Shown: positions 32,656-36,282 of the stretch, piece by piece
How the letters are laid out: each line of letters opens with the position of its first letter
How positions within the stretch are numbered: the first letter of the stretch is position 1
Assembly: GCF_004000785.1 (NCBI RefSeq)
Contig: NZ_BILX01000070.1
Coordinates: forward strand, 1 to 36,282
DNA: 36,282 nt
Origin: Paenibacillus ehimensis NBRC 15659
GTDB taxonomy: Bacteria > Bacillota > Bacilli > Paenibacillales > NBRC-103111
Direction of reading: 5' to 3'
Program-made: the position numbers and the translations under genes
The notes under the pieces: model-generated
What the model was told of the DNA's origin: nothing
Databases searched by the model: none
The model's input: the letters and a program-made list of their open reading frames with translations, nothing else

Positions 32656-33332
32656 TGAACTCCCTCGCTTAAAGTCTCGTACAATTCGTTCATCGGTCGA
32701 ATAATATTTTGTTTCATCATCTTTAAAGCCAGATCAGCATTGCCTTCCATTAGAGCTTTAATGATGAGGTCGTGTTCATCCGCTGAAGCCAACGTTGTTG
32801 TTATCGCTTGCTTTAGAAACACGTACTTAAAGCGGCGGATATGAATTTGTAAGGATGCGCCGAAGGACGCAATGTACGGGTTTTCCGACATTTCAACAAT
32901 TAGATTGTGAAATTGCTCATCCAACTCCATTGCCTTATAGGGCTGTCCGGTCTCGATTGCGTTTCGGAAATCAGAATTCAATTGTTTTAATGTCTCTACT
33001 TGTTCAGAATTCATCCATTTTACTGCCTGCTCGGCAGCTAAACCGTGAAGTGCGGCAAGCGTGGGATACATTTTCAATATATCTTCTTTTTCGATCAGAG
33101 TTACTCTCGTTTCCTTTCCTGGGTGCATGGATACTAATCCCTGGACTTCTAACAACTGAAACGCTTCCCGTATTGGGGTACGACTTACTGACAAGGTTTC
33201 GGCTAGTTCTGCGTCAAGCAATTTCTCCCCTGGTTGAAGCGTGCCATCAATAATCCAGCGTTGAATTTGCGAAAAGGCTCTTTCCTTGGCAGACATGCGC
33301 ACAGGTGCAGAAAAATTTTTGGGTATTGGCAA
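32652..33332 (-). CDS. GntR-family transcriptional regulator (FCD/FadR type)
   Basis: The product is 226 residues from a TTG at 33332, which has GAGGG 9 bases upstream. The ATG three codons earlier (33341) directly abuts that site and is less likely. The winged helix (residues 10-75) includes the recognition segment AETLSVSRTPIREAFQLLE. The helical FCD ligand-binding domain follows, with typical metal-ligand patterns (LDEQFHNLIVEMSENPYI, and later ADEHDLIIKALMEGN). FCD regulators sense small organic acids. It is the first gene of a two-gene operon with ilvD and probably represses its own promoter until a substrate is present. Confidence 0.92.
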   Translation of the reverse strand: MPIPKNFSAPVRMSAKERAFSQIQRWIIDGTLQPGEKLLDAELAETLSVSRTPIREAFQLLEVQGLVSMHPGKETRVTLIEKEDILKMYPTLAALHGLAAEQAVKWMNSEQVETLKQLNSDFRNAIETGQPYKAMELDEQFHNLIVEMSENPYIASFGASLQIHIRRFKYVFLKQAITTTLASADEHDLIIKALMEGNADLALKMMKQNIIRPMNELYETLSEGVQ

Positions 33333-33359
33333 TAGAATCATCCCTCATCAACTTATTGT

Positions 33360-33395
33360 TATATTCAATATATCGCATATGTATTAAAAATGCAA
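33360..33395 (-). promoter_or_regulatory. Promoter and candidate operator of the GntR - ilvD operon
   Basis: On the minus strand TTGCAT and TATATT are separated by 17 bases. The -10 lies inside a palindrome, TATATT - C - AATATA at 33360-33372, a good position for repression by the GntR product. Confidence 0.5.
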
Positions 33396-33414
33396 TATAA
33401 AATAAAATTATGTG

Positions 33415-33446
33415 CAAATAAAAATAACCGGTCTTTTCGCCGGTTA
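33415..33446 (-). terminator. Terminator downstream of the exonuclease gene
   Basis: TAACCGG (33425-33431) pairs with CCGGTTA (33440-33446) around an 8-base loop. On the minus strand an ATTTTTATTT tail follows. Confidence 0.75.
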
Positions 33447-33585
33447 ACTTTGTCTTGTATAAAGCTTAGCCTATCCTTGAATCAAAAGAAAAAACCATCC
33501 CGCATAGCTTTTTATGGTTTATATCCAGCTTCCATTTCATCAAGCCCCACGCTCCTGTATGAATCTCAAATCATGTTTTTCTCGA

Positions 33586-34119
33586 TCAAAAGTCCAGCTT
33601 GTCAAAAATCCTTACAAATATCTTGGCAATATTCCGGGCATCATCAATTCCCCGATGGTGTGTGCCCTCTAGCGGCAGCTTAAGCATTTCCAGCGCCCTT
33701 GCCATACCTACTCCCCGCTCTTTGCCGATCATCTTGCCATGTTGATGTTTCATACTGATATGACTGGCAAGCCATTCGGTACTTATTGTATGAAGTTCAC
33801 AATCCTTGATTAGTTGATTCTTATCGTAAAATCCCCAAGAGCACAAGAAGTAATCTTCTTTGCCAATCCAATCTTGAAATTGTTGAATGGCTTCCGGAAA
33901 ATATTGTGCTTGATTCACATCCTCTTGTGTAATGGAGGTTAGTTTTTTGCAAAAATCAGACAACAAAGGATTTAATACAGGCTTAATAAATGTTTGAAAT
34001 TCATCGACGATTTCAAGTTTATCATTGATTTTAACGGCGCCGATTTCAATAATTTCGTTTTGTTTTGTTCGGTCATGTTCCCAGCAAGTAGCTTCCAAAT
34101 CAAACACGATGTAATTCAC
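33586..34119 (-). CDS. DnaQ-like 3'-5' exonuclease (ERI-1/KapD type)
   Basis: The protein has 177 residues. The DEDDh catalytic residues are visible: FDLEATCWE (Asp7, Glu9), SWGFYDKNQL near 94-103 (Asp100), and HHRGIDDARNIA near 155-166 (His156 and Asp160 or Asp161). The protein is a single exonuclease domain with no polymerase or helicase part, so it probably trims RNA or DNA 3' ends rather than proofreading within a holoenzyme. The start is GTG at 34119 with a weak GGA site about 10 bases upstream. It lies in the AT-rich right section and has no obvious operon partner. Confidence 0.9.
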   Translation of the reverse strand: MNYIVFDLEATCWEHDRTKQNEIIEIGAVKINDKLEIVDEFQTFIKPVLNPLLSDFCKKLTSITQEDVNQAQYFPEAIQQFQDWIGKEDYFLCSWGFYDKNQLIKDCELHTISTEWLASHISMKHQHGKMIGKERGVGMARALEMLKLPLEGTHHRGIDDARNIAKIFVRIFDKLDF

Positions 34120-34255
34120 TTTGCATCATTCCATTTCATGATAAGCTAGTAAATTCCATAATAGCGTACGATGTCGCAATTATCCGTATAATTATTGGAT
34201 GTAAACAAATTTTCTTGATCGGATTTGTTCGAGCACATTGATGCAATGAATTTAA

Positions 34256-34780
34256 TCAACTATAAATTCCCCACTCGTATAAGAAGTAGTACGCTTCACT
34301 TTCACCAAAGTATTGATCATATACGTTCCGTTTTTGTAGTCTGATTACGGTTGGATTTTTTGATATTTTCTTTAGAACATCGTTTGCTGTTTCTGAAGGG
34401 ACATGAACATTTTGAAAATCCAATTCCACACTTTTAATGAAACTCGAAGCATTCTCCATCTCTACCTGTAACCCCGGATACTTCAAAAAATTTTCCGGTA
34501 TCCATATGTCCTTCAAAGCCATAAGCCACTCTTTATCATCATTAGCATATTGATTGGTTATATCCCATTCATGCATATTGTGAAGTTCTTTGCAGAAGAG
34601 AGACGCAAACGCCTCTTGAATATCTTGATATTGATTTTTCGGGGAGAGAATTAGATCGATGGCCATGTGATTTCTTAAAAGCTCATAATGTTCGAAGGTT
34701 AGTTTGACTAAATCCGTTTTGGCAATGAATTGTGCAAATCGATCCGGATCATCAAACAAACTTTTTATCGAATTCAACAA
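34256..34780 (-). CDS. Hypothetical protein
   Basis: The protein has 174 residues. I do not recognise a family. It is soluble, acidic and aromatic-rich, with no signal peptide or membrane helix. Notable segments are LFDDPDRFAQFIAKTDLVKL at the start, LHNMHEWDITNQY in the middle and YYFLYEWGIYS at the C-terminus. The start is a TTG at 34780 with AAAGGGG 9 bases upstream, and no competing ATG has a better site. Codon use is AT-rich like its surroundings. About 135 bases separate it from the exonuclease gene downstream, with no visible structure. The shape would fit a small immunity-like or accessory protein, but that is speculation. Confidence 0.65.
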   Translation of the reverse strand: MLNSIKSLFDDPDRFAQFIAKTDLVKLTFEHYELLRNHMAIDLILSPKNQYQDIQEAFASLFCKELHNMHEWDITNQYANDDKEWLMALKDIWIPENFLKYPGLQVEMENASSFIKSVELDFQNVHVPSETANDVLKKISKNPTVIRLQKRNVYDQYFGESEAYYFLYEWGIYS

Positions 34781-34982
34781 ACGGAAGTACCCCTTTCATA
34801 AACAAAATAATAATGATTGCTTTCACCAAAAAACTTATCATAGTCATGATCTTGCTGCAGCCTTTATTGGAGACAACCTCGATAATAAGGCTTCGTATTC
34901 ACTTTTAGATTTACAAATGGAGTTTAGTGCTTTTCTCCATAATTTCACAGCAGTATGCTTCCCCTCCGACACTCTCCTTTTG

Positions 34983-35013
34983 GTAAGTACCTGTACTAAA
35001 AGTGCATACTTAC
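34983..35013. promoter_or_regulatory. Inverted repeat before the oxidoreductase gene, candidate HxlR operator
   Basis: GTAAGTA (34983-34989) and TACTTAC (35007-35013) are perfect 7-base arms. A possible -10 TATACT at 35033-35038 lies 17 bases after TTACAT at 35010-35015, so the repeat would overlap the -35 region. Confidence 0.45.
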
Positions 35014-35072
35014 ATATTGGCAGTGCGCGATTTATACTCAAGTAGTAAATCATCCTTAAGGAGGACATCCCC

Positions 35073-35633
35073 TTGAAAACTCTTGTTATCGTCACCCACC
35101 CAAGCATAGAAACCTCCGTCGTCAATAAGCGATGGGTTGAAGAACTCCAAAAATATCCGGAAAAGTATACGGTCCACGAACTGCATAAGGTTTACCCTGA
35201 CGGAAACATTGATGCGGAACAAGAACAGCAGCTTATTGAATCGCATGGCAATCTTGTTTTACAGTTCCCGATTTATTGGTTTAATTGCCCGCCTCTCCTG
35301 AAAAAATGGCTTGATGACGTTTTTGCTTATGGCTGGGCTTATGGTTCGAATGGCGATAAATTAAAGAACCGCAAAGCGGCTTTAGCCGTATCGGCCGGAA
35401 TTAAAAAAGAAGATTACCGTGAAGAAGGAAGATACCGCTATACGCTTGAACATATATTATCTCCTTTTGAAACCACCTTCCGATACTGCAGTGCAGACTA
35501 TCGTTCGTTCTTTGCATTTTACGGTACGGAAACTGAGCCTGGTGAAAATGTGCCTGGTGAAGAAACTGAGCCGTCTGTAAGTAAATTGGAAAGAAGCGCA
35601 CAAGATTATGTGACATTTATTGACAACCTGTAA
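35073..35633 (+). CDS. NAD(P)H-dependent oxidoreductase (flavodoxin fold, quinone reductase type)
   Basis: The protein has 186 residues. It opens MKTLVIVTHPSIETSVVNKRW, the phosphate-binding loop of the flavodoxin-like fold, and continues with LVLQFPIYWFNCPPLLKKW (76-94) and VFAYGWAYG (98-106), the signature of the MdaB/KefF/YwrO group. These FMN or FAD enzymes reduce quinones and related electrophiles using NAD(P)H. The TTG start at 35073 has AAGGAGG 8 bases upstream. It is convergent with an HxlR regulator, a common pairing for quinone or aldehyde stress responses, and shares a terminator with it. Confidence 0.92.
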   Translation: MKTLVIVTHPSIETSVVNKRWVEELQKYPEKYTVHELHKVYPDGNIDAEQEQQLIESHGNLVLQFPIYWFNCPPLLKKWLDDVFAYGWAYGSNGDKLKNRKAALAVSAGIKKEDYREEGRYRYTLEHILSPFETTFRYCSADYRSFFAFYGTETEPGENVPGEETEPSVSKLERSAQDYVTFIDNL

Positions 35634-35655
35634 TATTGGCAGCTTTATTAAAGCG

Positions 35656-35694
35656 AAAAAAGAAGTATTTCCTTGTTTAGGAGATACTTCTTTT
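35656..35694. terminator. Bidirectional terminator
   Basis: An imperfect stem of about 15 bp (AAAAGAAGTATTTCC with GGAGATACTTCTTTT) around a short loop has T-rich ends on both strands and lies between the convergent oxidoreductase and HxlR genes. Confidence 0.85.
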
Positions 35695-35697
35695 GAT

Positions 35698-36057
35698 TTA
35701 CCGCTGTACAGCCTCCTGAGCCGGCAAGCCGTTCTTCTCTCCCCACTCGCACATCATATTTAACAAGGGAATAAGAGAAAGACCACGTTCGGATAACGAA
35801 TATTCGACTTTTGGAGGGACTTGGGGAAATTCCTTGCGTATGATCAAGCCATCGGCCTCCAGCTCTTTTAACATGGTGCTTAGCGATTTAAAGGAAATCG
35901 TGCCGATACTTCGCTTCAGCTCATTATGCCGCATCACTTTATTTTCAGCCAGCCAATACAAAATAATCATTTTATATTTACCGCCTATTAAGGACAACGT
36001 ATATCCAAAGCCGGTGTCTTTTAGGTTCACGCCAGTCGGAACGCAGGTTTCGCGCAC
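35698..36057 (-). CDS. HxlR-family transcriptional regulator
   Basis: The protein has 119 residues. The family motif LIGGKYKMIILYWLAENKVMR near 23-43 (in pieces) is followed by the recognition region FKSLSTMLKELEADGLIIRKEF and the wing PKVEYSLSERGLSLIPLL. One cysteine near the N-terminus (Cys5) could act as a redox sensor like those of YodB or HypR, and a second is near the C-terminus (MMCEWGEKNG). The start is GTG at 36057 with AAGGAG 10 bases upstream. It probably controls the convergent oxidoreductase and itself. Confidence 0.92.
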   Translation of the reverse strand: MRETCVPTGVNLKDTGFGYTLSLIGGKYKMIILYWLAENKVMRHNELKRSIGTISFKSLSTMLKELEADGLIIRKEFPQVPPKVEYSLSERGLSLIPLLNMMCEWGEKNGLPAQEAVQR

Positions 36058-36080
36058 AAACTACACTCTCCTTCGGGCAA

Positions 36081-36118
36081 GTATATGATATACAGGTGTA
36101 TTATATACAACAGTATAT
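36081..36118. promoter_or_regulatory. Paired GTATAT/ATATAC repeats upstream of the HxlR gene
   Basis: GTATAT - G - ATATAC (36081-36093) and ATATAC - AACA - GTATAT (36103-36118) are two perfect 6-base inverted repeats built from the same half-site, 24-61 bases before the GTG start. They look like an autoregulatory operator. Confidence 0.5.
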
Positions 36119-36168
36119 CATGTGTAAGAATATAGTGGAAATGCCTGTCGGGAGTTGATCATTTCGTG

Positions 36169-36245
36169 GAACGAATATGAATTACTTATGATTCGTTCGC
36201 CAAGCACTTACAAAAAAAGCGACGGAACCAAGGGGAACTGACCCC
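36169..36245. repeat. Palindromes near the right edge
   Basis: GAACGAAT (36169-36176) and ATTCGTTC (36191-36198) are perfect arms with a 14-base loop. GGGG - AACTGA - CCCC follows at 36232-36245. No gene is visible in 36058-36282. The GC palindrome resembles REP-like or insertion-sequence-end structures, but the window ends before this can be judged. Confidence 0.3.
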
Positions 36246-36282
36246 CGTTTGTGAGACAGGGATCAAAAACACCTTGCAAGTT

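Noticed and set aside
33466..33540. Tiny minus-strand frame of 24 codons starting MKWKLDINHKK
   Set aside because: It has an AGGAG sequence 11 bases upstream, but is too short and unrecognised to call a gene. It overlaps a possible hairpin.

Overview
The window looks like chromosomal DNA from a Gram-positive, spore-forming member of the Bacillota, most likely Paenibacillus or a close relative. The outer spore-coat gene cotE lies beside mutS and mutL, as in Bacilli. The left 30 kb is GC-rich, several secreted proteins carry Gram-positive signal peptides or lipoboxes, and ribosome binding sites are strong (GGAGG type) with some TTG and GTG starts. This placement is inferred from gene content only.

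Layout. 1-7.9 kb (minus strand): cotE, an amidoligase-type protein, mutS, a secreted S41 processing protease and the start of mutL, which is cut by the window edge. 8-10.6 kb: an aromatic-acid-exporter-type membrane protein, then a secreted DUF4179-like protein on the plus strand. 10.7-15.2 kb (minus): a nitrate/sulfonate/taurine-type ABC importer preceded by a FAD-dependent oxidoreductase. 15.4-18 kb: an M32 carboxypeptidase, a HesB-like protein and a beta-carbonic anhydrase. 18-20.8 kb (minus): a translationally coupled DUF309 - response regulator - histidine kinase operon. 20.9-23.8 kb (plus): a small membrane protein and a YxcD-type protein behind a textbook ECF (sigma-W-like) promoter, then a secreted GH18 glycosidase with six N-terminal repeats. 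23.8-27 kb (minus): a siderophore binding lipoprotein and two FecCD permeases behind a perfect Fur box, without an ATPase.

27.1-30.7 kb is the most unusual locus. It holds a UPF0261 (Tm-1 N-terminal-like) protein, a divergent PEP-hydrolase-family TIM-barrel protein, and a regulator in which a second copy of that TIM barrel is fused through a coiled coil to an AraC-type DNA-binding domain. The two separate proteins correspond to the two halves of the plant antiviral protein Tm-1. The regulator looks like a metabolite sensor derived from the enzyme. A long inverted repeat in the divergent intergenic region is a candidate operator.

30.8-36.3 kb is visibly AT-richer. It holds a GntR(FCD)-ilvD pair, a DnaQ-like exonuclease, an unrecognised protein, and a NAD(P)H oxidoreductase convergent with an HxlR regulator. 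It may be a more recently acquired or variable segment. No tRNA, rRNA, CRISPR array or complete insertion sequence was seen. No gene-free stretch exceeds 300 bases.
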